A DNA stretch of 64,000 nucleotides from Kordiimonadales bacterium IMCC3096 (GTDB lineage Bacteria; Pseudomonadota; Alphaproteobacteria; Minwuiales; Minwuiaceae), in the NCBI GenBank assembly GCA_016865035.1, contig CP018227.1:2819501-2883500 (forward strand), read 5' to 3'. The notes below the pieces were generated by a model that searched no databases, was not told the DNA's origin, and saw only the letters and a list, made by a program, of their open reading frames with translations. The position numbers and the translations under genes are program-made. Shown here piece after piece: positions 47,862-55,605 of this stretch (positions within the stretch are counted from its first letter, which is position 1; each line of letters opens with the position of its first letter).

Positions 47862-48536
47862 TCAATCCGTGTCTGCATCAATCTCCGCAATCAGACCGGG
47901 ATCGTCATTCTGCACCTTGCCGACACGCGATGACACCCTGTAGCCCCGCACGTTCGGATTGGGCTTCAGCAGGGCCTGCAGATCCTCGGCCACCGCATCC
48001 GGATCGAGCCATTGCGCATGGTCCACCGGGTTCAGCATCACCGGCATGCGACGGTGAATGTCGACGATGGCGGGCGCGGCCTCCGTCGTGATGATGGTGT
48101 AGGTGTCGATCTTCGTGCCGTCACTGTCCTGCCAGCGCTCCCACAGGCCGGCGAAGGCGAAGACCTGCTGGTCCGGCATGATGATGCGCCAGGGTTCCCG
48201 GACCTTCGGCTCCGGCTTCTTCCATTCGTAGAACCCATCCGCCGGAACCAGACAGCGCCGCCGGGCGAAGGCAGCGCGAAAGGATGGCTTCTCCGCCACC
48301 GTCTCGGCGCGGGCATTGATCAGCTTCGCACCGCCGCTGCCGTCCTTCGCCCAGGAGGGGATGAGACCCCACTGGATCTCGTGCAGCAGCAGGCGTCCGT
48401 CCGGGTGACGGCGGATCACGGGGGCTGTCTGGGTCGGTGCGATGTTGTAGCGGGCGGGCAGGTTCGGCAGCCCCTGGATCCCGAAGGTCTGGCGCATTGC
48501 CTCCAGCGGGGAGGTCAGGCTGTAGCGTCCGCACAT
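47862..48536 (-). CDS. SOS-response-associated peptidase (SRAP/HMCES/YedK family)
   Basis: A 224-residue protein that forms a covalent link to abasic sites in single-stranded DNA. Cys2 is the reactive residue (MCGRYSL), so the start must be ATG 48536 even though the frame is open further upstream. Other motifs are the Asn in PARYNIAPTQ, the Glu in VPADGFYEWKK and the His-containing HRRMPVMLNP. It lies just upstream of dnaG and divergent from argE. Confidence 0.95.
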   Translation of the reverse strand: MCGRYSLTSPLEAMRQTFGIQGLPNLPARYNIAPTQTAPVIRRHPDGRLLLHEIQWGLIPSWAKDGSGGAKLINARAETVAEKPSFRAAFARRRCLVPADGFYEWKKPEPKVREPWRIIMPDQQVFAFAGLWERWQDSDGTKIDTYTIITTEAAPAIVDIHRRMPVMLNPVDHAQWLDPDAVAEDLQALLKPNPNVRGYRVSSRVGKVQNDDPGLIAEIDADTD

Positions 48537-48603
48537 GTTTTCGCTCTCCCCCGCACGCGCGGCTGATTGCTGCCCATCGCCGGGGATGGTACATGCGTGA
48601 ACC

Positions 48604-49767
48604 ATGAAAACACCACGCAAGAGCACCCTCGAGATACTGGACCGGCTGATCGCGTTCGATACCACCAGCCGCTATTCCAACCTGGAACTGATCGACTGGG
48701 TCGTCGATTTTCTGGCGCAGCGCGGCGTCGAATGCCAGTTGCTGCACGACGAGAGCGGGGAAAAGGCCAACCTCTGGGCCACCATCGGGCCGAAGGATGT
48801 GCCGGGCATCATGCTTTCGGGCCACTCCGATGTGGTGCCGGTTGACGGGCAGGACTGGTCCACGGACCCCTTCGCGATGGTGGAGAGGGACGGCAAGCTG
48901 TTCGGGCGCGGTACGGCGGACATGAAGGGTTTCATCGCCATCTGCCTCAGCCATGTTGACGACTTCCTGGCGCAGGACCTGAAGGTGCCGGTGAACCTGG
49001 CGATCTCCTACGATGAGGAAGTCGGCTGTCTCGGCGGCCGGCAACTGGCGGAGATGCTGCGCGGGCTGGACCCGAAGCCCCGCCTCTGCGTGGTGGGCGA
49101 GCCGACGATGATGGGCGTCGTCACCGGCCACAAGGGCAAGGTGAGCTATCGCGCCCGGGTCAAGGGCTTCGAATGCCATTCCTCCCTGACGCATCAGGGG
49201 GTCAATGCAGTGGAGTACGCGGCCGAACTGATCACCGCGATCCGCGCGATCTCGCGGGAGAAGCGCGACCATGGTCCCTACGACGAGGCTTTCGATCCGC
49301 CCTATACCTCGATCCATGTCGGCGTCGTGCATGGCGGCACGGCCCTGAACATCGTGCCGAAGGACTGCCATTTCGATTTCGAGTTCCGCAACCTGCCTGC
49401 CGATGACACGCAGGAGATCTTCGGGCGGATCGAGGCGCAGGCGGCGAAGCTGACGCAGGAGATGCAGGCGATCCAGCCGGGCACCGGTATCTCGTTCGAG
49501 CAGATTTCCTGGTTCGAAGGGCTGGAAACCGCGGAAGATGCCGAGGCGACGACACTGACCAAGGCCTTCGCCCAGGCCAATGCCTCGCAGAAGGTCAGCT
49601 TCGGGACGGAGGCAGGCCACTATCAGGGGGCCGGCGTGCCGACGGTGGTCTGTGGTCCGGGGGATATCGGCCACGCCCACAAGCCTGACGAGTTCGTCGG
49701 TCTGGAACAGATTGCGGCGGCGGAGGAATTCTTTGCCCGCATGATCGAATGGGCGCGGCGCGGCTGA
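48604..49767 (+). CDS. argE: Acetylornithine deacetylase (ArgE, M20 family)
   Basis: A 387-residue M20 metallopeptidase-fold amidase. The metal-binding motif is LSGHSDVVPVDGQDW, followed by LFGRGTADMKGFIA. The general base Glu pair is in AISYDEEVGCLGGRQLAE, and the C-terminal metal His is in HAHKPDEFVGLEQI. FECHSSLTHQGVNAVEYAAE is the dimerisation-domain His region. It removes the acetyl group from N-acetylornithine in arginine synthesis; a related deacylase role cannot be excluded. Confidence 0.9.
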   Translation: MKTPRKSTLEILDRLIAFDTTSRYSNLELIDWVVDFLAQRGVECQLLHDESGEKANLWATIGPKDVPGIMLSGHSDVVPVDGQDWSTDPFAMVERDGKLFGRGTADMKGFIAICLSHVDDFLAQDLKVPVNLAISYDEEVGCLGGRQLAEMLRGLDPKPRLCVVGEPTMMGVVTGHKGKVSYRARVKGFECHSSLTHQGVNAVEYAAELITAIRAISREKRDHGPYDEAFDPPYTSIHVGVVHGGTALNIVPKDCHFDFEFRNLPADDTQEIFGRIEAQAAKLTQEMQAIQPGTGISFEQISWFEGLETAEDAEATTLTKAFAQANASQKVSFGTEAGHYQGAGVPTVVCGPGDIGHAHKPDEFVGLEQIAAAEEFFARMIEWARRG

Positions 49768-49829
49768 ACGGGAACCTGTTTCAGGTCCTGAACTATGGCG
49801 AGGTCACGGCTGCTCGGCTGCGCCGATTC

Positions 49830-49871
49830 ACCCCCATCCCGGCCTTCCCGCGTCGAGGAGGAAGGGGAGTT
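49830..49871. repeat. Candidate dispersed intergenic palindromic repeat
   Basis: In the 142-base convergent gap after argE, the segment CACCCCCATCCCGGCCTTCC is followed by an imperfect hairpin CCTTCC / GGAAGG with an 11-base loop. The CACCCCCATCCCGGCCTTCCC type of sequence is a frequent dispersed element in alphaproteobacterial genomes. I see only one copy here, so repetitiveness is recalled, not shown. Confidence 0.4.
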
Positions 49872-49909
49872 CGGAACCCTGCGTCGACCGGTTTGCCTGC
49901 GGCCAATCG

Positions 49910-50758
49910 TCAGAACAGGCGGCGGTGCACCTCGACCGTGTCGCCGGGCAGGATGATGGCGTTCTGGTCAACGCGGAACCGGATCAGTTCACCCGCGGAG
50001 TTGGTGCGGAATATGGTGATCGGCTCCTCCCGCGCGCGGCGGGTATAGCCACCGCCGATGGCGATGGCCATGCGGGCGTTCAGACCGGGCTGATACTTGT
50101 AGGAGCCGGGCTTGCCGACCTGGCCCAGAATGAAGAACGGGCGGTAGTTGGTGACCTCGATCGAGACCTTCGGGTCGACGATGAAGTTTGTGTCCAGCGC
50201 CACGGTCAGCACTTCCGAGAGTTCACCGAGGGTCAGGTTCTCCGCCGTGATCTGTCCGATCAGAGGCACCGAGAGTTCGCCCGCCGCACTGATCTCGAAC
50301 TCACCCGAGATGTCGTCCTGGCCAAAGACCTTGATCTGGATGCGGTCGCCGGGGCCGAGGCGGTACTGTTCCAGCTTCTGCGGTACATCGCTGGGCAGTT
50401 CGTCGACACTGATGGGCGGCTTGTTCTCGTCCAGGGCCGCCGGTCCGACGGCGGTGGGCCGGATCACGACGCCCTGGTTCTGTGACGGCACAATGCGCAC
50501 GCTCTGCTCGGCAGGTGCGACGGCCTGCGGCTCGCTCTGCAGGACCAGGCGATTGTCAGGTGCCGGCGGCACGGCTTCGGCGGCAGGTGTGACAGGCGCG
50601 ACAATCGTCGGCTGCACCTGCTGCACCACCGGCGCAGGGGCGCTCACCCTGCTTGTGACGCGTTCATAGCGGCGTTCCGAACAGCCCTGCGTCACGACAG
50701 CGACGGCTGCGAGGGCCATGATGCCGATTGCAAGACGTCGAATGGAATTCTGTCTCAT
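49910..50758 (-). CDS. Wza-like polysaccharide export lipoprotein
   Basis: A 282-residue exported protein with a lipobox (VVTQGCS, Cys26), so a lipoprotein. Residues 35-120 are a low-complexity Pro/Val/Gln linker. A Poly_export domain (YRLGPGDRIQIKVFGQDDIS, then ISAAGELSVPLIGQI) and an SLBB-like domain (VGKPGSYKYQPGLNARMAIAIGGGYTRRAR) follow. It lacks the C-terminal transmembrane helix and ring domains of full Wza and belongs to the short OtnA/KpsD-like form. It is downstream of the BBP2-type barrel with 67 bases between. Confidence 0.92.
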   Translation of the reverse strand: MRQNSIRRLAIGIMALAAVAVVTQGCSERRYERVTSRVSAPAPVVQQVQPTIVAPVTPAAEAVPPAPDNRLVLQSEPQAVAPAEQSVRIVPSQNQGVVIRPTAVGPAALDENKPPISVDELPSDVPQKLEQYRLGPGDRIQIKVFGQDDISGEFEISAAGELSVPLIGQITAENLTLGELSEVLTVALDTNFIVDPKVSIEVTNYRPFFILGQVGKPGSYKYQPGLNARMAIAIGGGYTRRAREEPITIFRTNSAGELIRFRVDQNAIILPGDTVEVHRRLF

Positions 50759-50825
50759 ACCTGGTGTCCGCTATGATTTTGCACTTCTGGGCGACGGAAA
50801 ACCGCTGTGTTGCGGTTGGTTAACC

Positions 50826-52268
50826 TCAATAATGCAAGGTCAGGACCACACCAAGCCTGTTGCGCAGGAATTCCCGATTGGCGTCGTTGGAACTGAACAG
50901 CGTGAATTGCCAGAAGCCACGCATCCGCATGTTCTCGTTCATCAGCCAGAGCAGCGAAAGCTCATTCGCCAGCACATTGTCGATGGTGTTGCCGGCAACG
51001 GTTTCCGAACGGCGGAAGCCCAGTTCATTTGCCGCCAGCAACTCGTAGGTCACTTCCAGCTGCGCGGCGAGGCTCAGTTCGTTCGAGATCGTTGCCACGT
51101 CGGAAACATTGACACCATTGACGTTGGTCACGGCGTTGGTCGCGGTTACGTCGCGCTCGAATCCGGCCTTGAATGTCCAGCTGTCGTGCGGGTTCCAGAC
51201 AAAGTCGAGGCTGGCATCGACAAAGAAGAAATCATCGCTGTTGGGGTCGGCGAACGTGGCCAGCCCGAAGCCCAGCGCCCCTTCCAGAAAGGTGACGGCG
51301 GTCAGGTCATAGGTGAAACCGGCGAGGATGCCGTAGCGGCCGAAGTTGCGTTCGACACCCGTATTGTCGACCTTCTGGATGAAACGGGTGAAGCCGACAT
51401 CGGGCTGCACGAAAAGGGTGGTGCCTTCCCATTCTTCCCAGCCCAGCCGGACCGAGGCATCATACTCGATACGGTCGTTCTGGTCCGTCTCGATCTCGCC
51501 GACACCGGCCGGAACATCGACGAAGTTCTTGTGGGTGACGCCGCCCCTGGCGCGCCAGAGAAACTTGTCACGCTGGTACTGCCAGGTCGCGTTCAGGCCA
51601 GTCTGATAGAAGACGCCGGGCTCATTGCCGCCAACATCCTCACGCACATCGCCGCGAACCGTGGTCTTGCGGTCGAAGCCGAGAGAGGCGCGGATGAACT
51701 CGAACTCGGAAATCTCCAGCTTGCCGCCGGTGGAAAAACCATGTTCACGCACACTCTCCCGACTGTTGGAAAGGTTGCGCGTGAAACGCCCATGCGCCTC
51801 CGCGAAGATCTCGTGATTGTCCCAGTTGGAGCGGAGCGAGAGGGACGGCTTGATGGAGCCGATGAAGTCAGCCACCCGGCCGTTCTGGGTCGCGAAGATG
51901 TTGTCGTCGAAGGTCAGGCCAACATCGACCTGGGGAAACAGCAGGAAGCTTTCCAGCGGCTGACCCCGGCCCAGATGTTCGATATCGAAGAACAGGCCGC
52001 CGGCCTCCAGCCCGATCTCGTCGTATTCGGGACGGGGTCGGGAGAGGATGGCATCCTGCTTGGCCGTCGTGAACTTCGGCTCAGGGTCAGAGATCGCGGG
52101 GATGATGGGGTTCTGGATGATCTGCTGGCGCACCTGACCTTCGGTCGCCGTATCCGTTGCGCCCTGCGCCGCGACAGGTGATGTGGCGCCATGAAGCACG
52201 GCAAGGGCCAGCGCGATTGTCGCAGTGGCCGACGCAACGGCGCGAATCCCTGTCTTCCCCTGCCTCAC
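50826..52268 (-). CDS. Outer-membrane beta-barrel protein (BBP2 family)
   Basis: A 480-residue protein with a signal sequence (IALALAVLHGATSPVAAQ) and about twenty alternating strands. Characteristic blocks are LFPQVDVGLTFDDNIFATQ near residue 90 and TYDLTAVTFLEGALGFGLAT, and the chain ends with an aromatic residue (VVLTLHY), a normal barrel end. The family pairs with Wza-like proteins in exopolysaccharide loci, forming or assisting the outer-membrane exit. It lies 40 bases after the exported protein gene. Confidence 0.88.
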   Translation of the reverse strand: MRQGKTGIRAVASATATIALALAVLHGATSPVAAQGATDTATEGQVRQQIIQNPIIPAISDPEPKFTTAKQDAILSRPRPEYDEIGLEAGGLFFDIEHLGRGQPLESFLLFPQVDVGLTFDDNIFATQNGRVADFIGSIKPSLSLRSNWDNHEIFAEAHGRFTRNLSNSRESVREHGFSTGGKLEISEFEFIRASLGFDRKTTVRGDVREDVGGNEPGVFYQTGLNATWQYQRDKFLWRARGGVTHKNFVDVPAGVGEIETDQNDRIEYDASVRLGWEEWEGTTLFVQPDVGFTRFIQKVDNTGVERNFGRYGILAGFTYDLTAVTFLEGALGFGLATFADPNSDDFFFVDASLDFVWNPHDSWTFKAGFERDVTATNAVTNVNGVNVSDVATISNELSLAAQLEVTYELLAANELGFRRSETVAGNTIDNVLANELSLLWLMNENMRMRGFWQFTLFSSNDANREFLRNRLGVVLTLHY

Positions 52269-52308
52269 GACCCAAATACCTGCCCTGCCGAACCGATTCG
52301 TTCAGTCT

Positions 52309-53400
52309 CTAGTTTGGACTGACATCCAGTGCCGGTTCCACAACTGGTTCCGGCTGGTCCAGCAACGCGGCCAGTTCCTGCGGTCTGGCGGTCGTGGCAA
52401 CGTCGTTCAGCAGCTGCGCCACGGCCTGGTTGACCTGGTTCTCCGCCTCCAGCAGCTGATCCTGCCCGGTGAACAGAACCCGCCGGGCCTCGGCAGAGGG
52501 GGCGAAGATGCTCTCCTCCATGGCCTCCGGCTCGATGATCACGCCGGTCAGGTAGGTCTCGAGCCCCTCCCGCCCGTCGAAGGTGATCACCAGTTCATTG
52601 TTCTCGACCACGGCATTCATCATCACGACACCGCCGGAGCTGGCACCGCGGGCATTGCCGCGCCGGGATACCGCATCGGCCTGTTCGCTGTCCTGCAGAT
52701 AGGCACCGGGTTCAGCAAGATAGGTTTCGGCGGCCCAGGTCTCGGGGGTCGAGGCGGCCACACGCACGCGCTGTCCATTCACCTTCATGGCCTCGCCGAA
52801 CGGGCTGGTCACGGCCTCCGGCACACCAATGTCGTCGGTCATCAGGAAGACGCGATACTTGCCCGAAGGCACGGGCAGACGCACGACACGCAGGTTGCGG
52901 ATACCGTCACGCAGCAGCGCATCACCCTCCGGGCGGCGCATGGCGGCAGGCTTCGGACCCTTCACGAAATCACTGCGGGCGGTCACCTTGGTGAAGCCCT
53001 TGGTCACCTTCGCATCGGGGGGGCCGAAGTCGAAACCGTAGCGACCCTCCCCAAGCTCGAAGGAAGTGGTCACCTTCGCCTTGAAGATGCGTGCGGAAAT
53101 GAAGGACCTGCTGGCGGCGGATGAAACACGGTCGGCGGCGGCTGCCAGCACGATCGGATCGGCCACAAGGTCACTGCGCTGCAGTTCCCGGATCAGTGCC
53201 ACGGCACGCTGCGCCGCAGCCTCCGGCAGTCCGCCGCTGTCCAGATAGCGTTCGATGGCCCGCTGGCCGTCCTCGCTACCGGCGATGGCCCCGGCCAGGG
53301 CCTCCGCGCGTGAGCCATCAGTCGACGACTGGGCGAACGCCCCCGTGCCCAGCATCAGTGCCAGGATGGAGGCGGTGCAGAATTGGACTGTTTTCCTCAT
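52309..53400 (-). CDS. Exported protein of unknown function in the surface-export locus
   Basis: A 363-residue protein. ATG 53400 gives a signal peptide (KTVQFCTASILALMLGTGAFAQ); upstream in-frame starts only add residues. The mature part has a helical ERYLDSGGLPEAAAQRAVAL segment, then strand-rich stretches (TTSFELGEGRYGFDFGPPDA; KYRVFLMTDDIGVPEAVTSP), and a helical end with a polar AENQVNQAVAQLLNDVATTA. No family is recognised. It is first in the minus-strand part, facing the divergent nucleotidyltransferase across 178 bases. It is plausibly a periplasmic or surface component of the export system. Confidence 0.75.
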   Translation of the reverse strand: MRKTVQFCTASILALMLGTGAFAQSSTDGSRAEALAGAIAGSEDGQRAIERYLDSGGLPEAAAQRAVALIRELQRSDLVADPIVLAAAADRVSSAASRSFISARIFKAKVTTSFELGEGRYGFDFGPPDAKVTKGFTKVTARSDFVKGPKPAAMRRPEGDALLRDGIRNLRVVRLPVPSGKYRVFLMTDDIGVPEAVTSPFGEAMKVNGQRVRVAASTPETWAAETYLAEPGAYLQDSEQADAVSRRGNARGASSGGVVMMNAVVENNELVITFDGREGLETYLTGVIIEPEAMEESIFAPSAEARRVLFTGQDQLLEAENQVNQAVAQLLNDVATTARPQELAALLDQPEPVVEPALDVSPN

Positions 53401-53578
53401 GACACCGCCTGACATGCAAGAACCGCGCAAGAGACGGCAAATCCGCCCTTGCATCTGATCGTTGATCATACATGACTATATACCAACGTTTCATCAACAG
53501 GCTGTGCGGGCCGGTCAGAAGCACTGTCGTGACCGGCGACACATGTTCTTTCCCTGTTTTGGTCCCGATTTGAGACAG

Positions 53579-54631
53579 ATGACCGGCAACATGTCCGAAC
53601 CTGATGCGACTCGCGGCGTGGAAGACGGCCTGGAAATCTGGCGCAGGATTGCCGGGGACATGCCGCAGACCGGTGATGTTTCAGACCCTGATCGGGTTCT
53701 GGTGACAGCATTGGCGGACAGGGTCACCGCGGCGACCGTTGCGGCCGTGTTGCCGGGCGCGAACCTGCCGGATGAAACAGTCCGGCAATCACGATTGCTG
53801 AACAGGTTCAGGCATACGGCCGGTCGGCGATGGTACGGGGCGATTGCCGACGCCGGATTGCCTGTTCTGGCCATCAAGGGACTGGCCAGCGGCGCCTGGC
53901 TCTACGCCGCGCCGCAGGATCGCGGGATCTCCGACGCGGACCTGCTGGTGCGCCGCGAAGACCTTGGCGCCGTGATCGGGCTGCTGGAAACCCACGGATT
54001 TGCGTTTGCGGACGCGCCGACGCGCAGCCGCTGGGGCTTTGTCAGCGACGCCAGTTTCCAGCCCCTGCTGTCCCCCGATGGCGCGGTCAATATCGACCTG
54101 CATGTGGCGGGTGATGCGGCTCCCTTCGATAAGGCGCTGCCGACGGCGGACATGCTGGCGGCGGCGCAGACCGCGGAGGGGCTGGGCATCCCGTCGGCGA
54201 CACATGCATTCATGCTGGCCGCCAGCCACGCAGCACGGGACCTGTTCACGGCGGACGCGGCAAAGACCGTGATCGACGGCCTGCTGATGTTTCAGCGTGA
54301 TGACCGGATCGACTGGCCGGAGATCGCGGAGCGCGCGCGCAAGGGGCGGATGCTGCGCCCGCTCTCGGTCTTTGTCGCCTTGTTGGGACGGCTGGGTGCC
54401 GATGTTTCACGGGCTGCGCGCGACCTGCCGGTGGATCGTGTGGGTGGTCGGCTGTTCGAACGGGTCGTGCGTGATCACTGCACCATGTTTCCCCCGTCAG
54501 GGGTTCCCGGAACCGGGGAGCGCCTGGCGCGGCAGTGGCTGCTTGCGGCGGCACCGTCGGTTGCCCTGCAGCGCGATGCACGGCGGATTGCAGGCCTGAT
54601 CCGTCCCCATTCCGGCGTGCCCGGGCGATAA
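53579..54631 (+). CDS. Nucleotidyltransferase family protein (PF14907 type)
   Basis: A 350-residue protein of the NTP_transf_5 family found in surface-polysaccharide and peptide-modification loci. The motif GLPVLAIKGLASGAWLYAAP followed by DRGISDADLLVRRED carries the nucleotidyltransferase Asp pair. The middle has DLHVAGDAAPFDKALPT, and the C-terminal half is helical. The exact start (53579 or 53591) is uncertain, as neither has a strong ribosome site. It may transfer a nucleotide or nucleotide-sugar to an exported glycan or protein, but the target is unknown. Confidence 0.8.
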   Translation: MTGNMSEPDATRGVEDGLEIWRRIAGDMPQTGDVSDPDRVLVTALADRVTAATVAAVLPGANLPDETVRQSRLLNRFRHTAGRRWYGAIADAGLPVLAIKGLASGAWLYAAPQDRGISDADLLVRREDLGAVIGLLETHGFAFADAPTRSRWGFVSDASFQPLLSPDGAVNIDLHVAGDAAPFDKALPTADMLAAAQTAEGLGIPSATHAFMLAASHAARDLFTADAAKTVIDGLLMFQRDDRIDWPEIAERARKGRMLRPLSVFVALLGRLGADVSRAARDLPVDRVGGRLFERVVRDHCTMFPPSGVPGTGERLARQWLLAAAPSVALQRDARRIAGLIRPHSGVPGR

Positions 54632-54755
54632 CGGCAAAGAGGCGCAGGTGTGCCTGCTGGACACTCCACCCGTGGACGCGCAGAATCGGAATGTCCGCAC
54701 ACCGAATCCGGGGAACGTTTCTTGCTTGGTGCAGGGGAAGCGAAACGAGAGGCAC

Positions 54756-55556
54756 ATGTTCGAATATCTGAAAGCCGAGGAGCCCACAGCCCCGCCGGGA
54801 CAGCGCCCGCCCGAGCGGCGGGTGGTCGATGTCGGCTACATCATCGATGCCGAAAAGGCCGGTTTCATCTGGGAGGCCCCGCGCGCACAGCAGCGCCAGG
54901 CCGCCACGACGTCGCACGCCAAGTCGGTGACCTATTGCCCGGCGGTGATCGACTACGAGGCGCGGCTGTTCGAAGTCGTGGCACCGATCGACGTGCAACT
55001 GCGCATCAGGCTGGACGAGCAGGGCAAGCCGCAGCTGATCAACGCGCTGGGGGATCGCAGCCAGATCCGGTCCAAGCATCTGGGGCAGATGGTGGCCGTG
55101 ATGCCGCGCAAGGAATGGCGACATCCCGACCGGCCCGTGATCCAGTTCATCACCCCCTATATCTTCGTGGCCGACGATGTCTGCTGGATGAACCAGATGC
55201 CGCCGTTCAACAGCTATACCGGACGGCACTGGCCGGGCCTGATGATCGGTGGCCGTCTGCCGATCCACATCTGGCCGCGGCCGATGATGTGGGCGTTCGA
55301 GTGGCATGACATGTCGAAGGATCTGGTGCTGAGGCGCGGTGAGCCATGGTTCTACATGCGTTTCGAGACAGATGACCCCCGCCGTCCGGTGCGGATGGTG
55401 GAGGCCGTGAAGGATCAGCGGCTGGTGGACTACATGAAGGGGCTGAACAGCGTGACGAACTATGTCGGACGCACCTTCAGCCTGTTCAGCGTCGCGGAAA
55501 AGCGGCGTCCGCCCAGGCTGCTGACGCGAAAGCAGGACGTGGTCCAGGGCAAGTGA
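54756..55556 (+). CDS. Protein of unknown function in the export locus
   Basis: A 266-residue protein without signal or membrane segments. ATG 54756 is preceded by GAGAGG only three bases away and AGGGGAAG further up. Distinctive segments are SHAKSVTYCPAVIDYEARLF, IDVQLRIRLDEQGKPQLINA and WMNQMPPFNSYTGRHWPGLM with a conserved-looking Trp/His-rich centre. I recognise no family. It sits between the nucleotidyltransferase and the type I secretion ABC gene, so a role in handling the exported substrate is likely. Confidence 0.75.
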   Translation: MFEYLKAEEPTAPPGQRPPERRVVDVGYIIDAEKAGFIWEAPRAQQRQAATTSHAKSVTYCPAVIDYEARLFEVVAPIDVQLRIRLDEQGKPQLINALGDRSQIRSKHLGQMVAVMPRKEWRHPDRPVIQFITPYIFVADDVCWMNQMPPFNSYTGRHWPGLMIGGRLPIHIWPRPMMWAFEWHDMSKDLVLRRGEPWFYMRFETDDPRRPVRMVEAVKDQRLVDYMKGLNSVTNYVGRTFSLFSVAEKRRPPRLLTRKQDVVQGK

Positions 55557-55605
55557 TGCTAGGAGTCGCGCGTCGATGATCAATTGGAACTGGCAGGAAC
55601 GCTGA

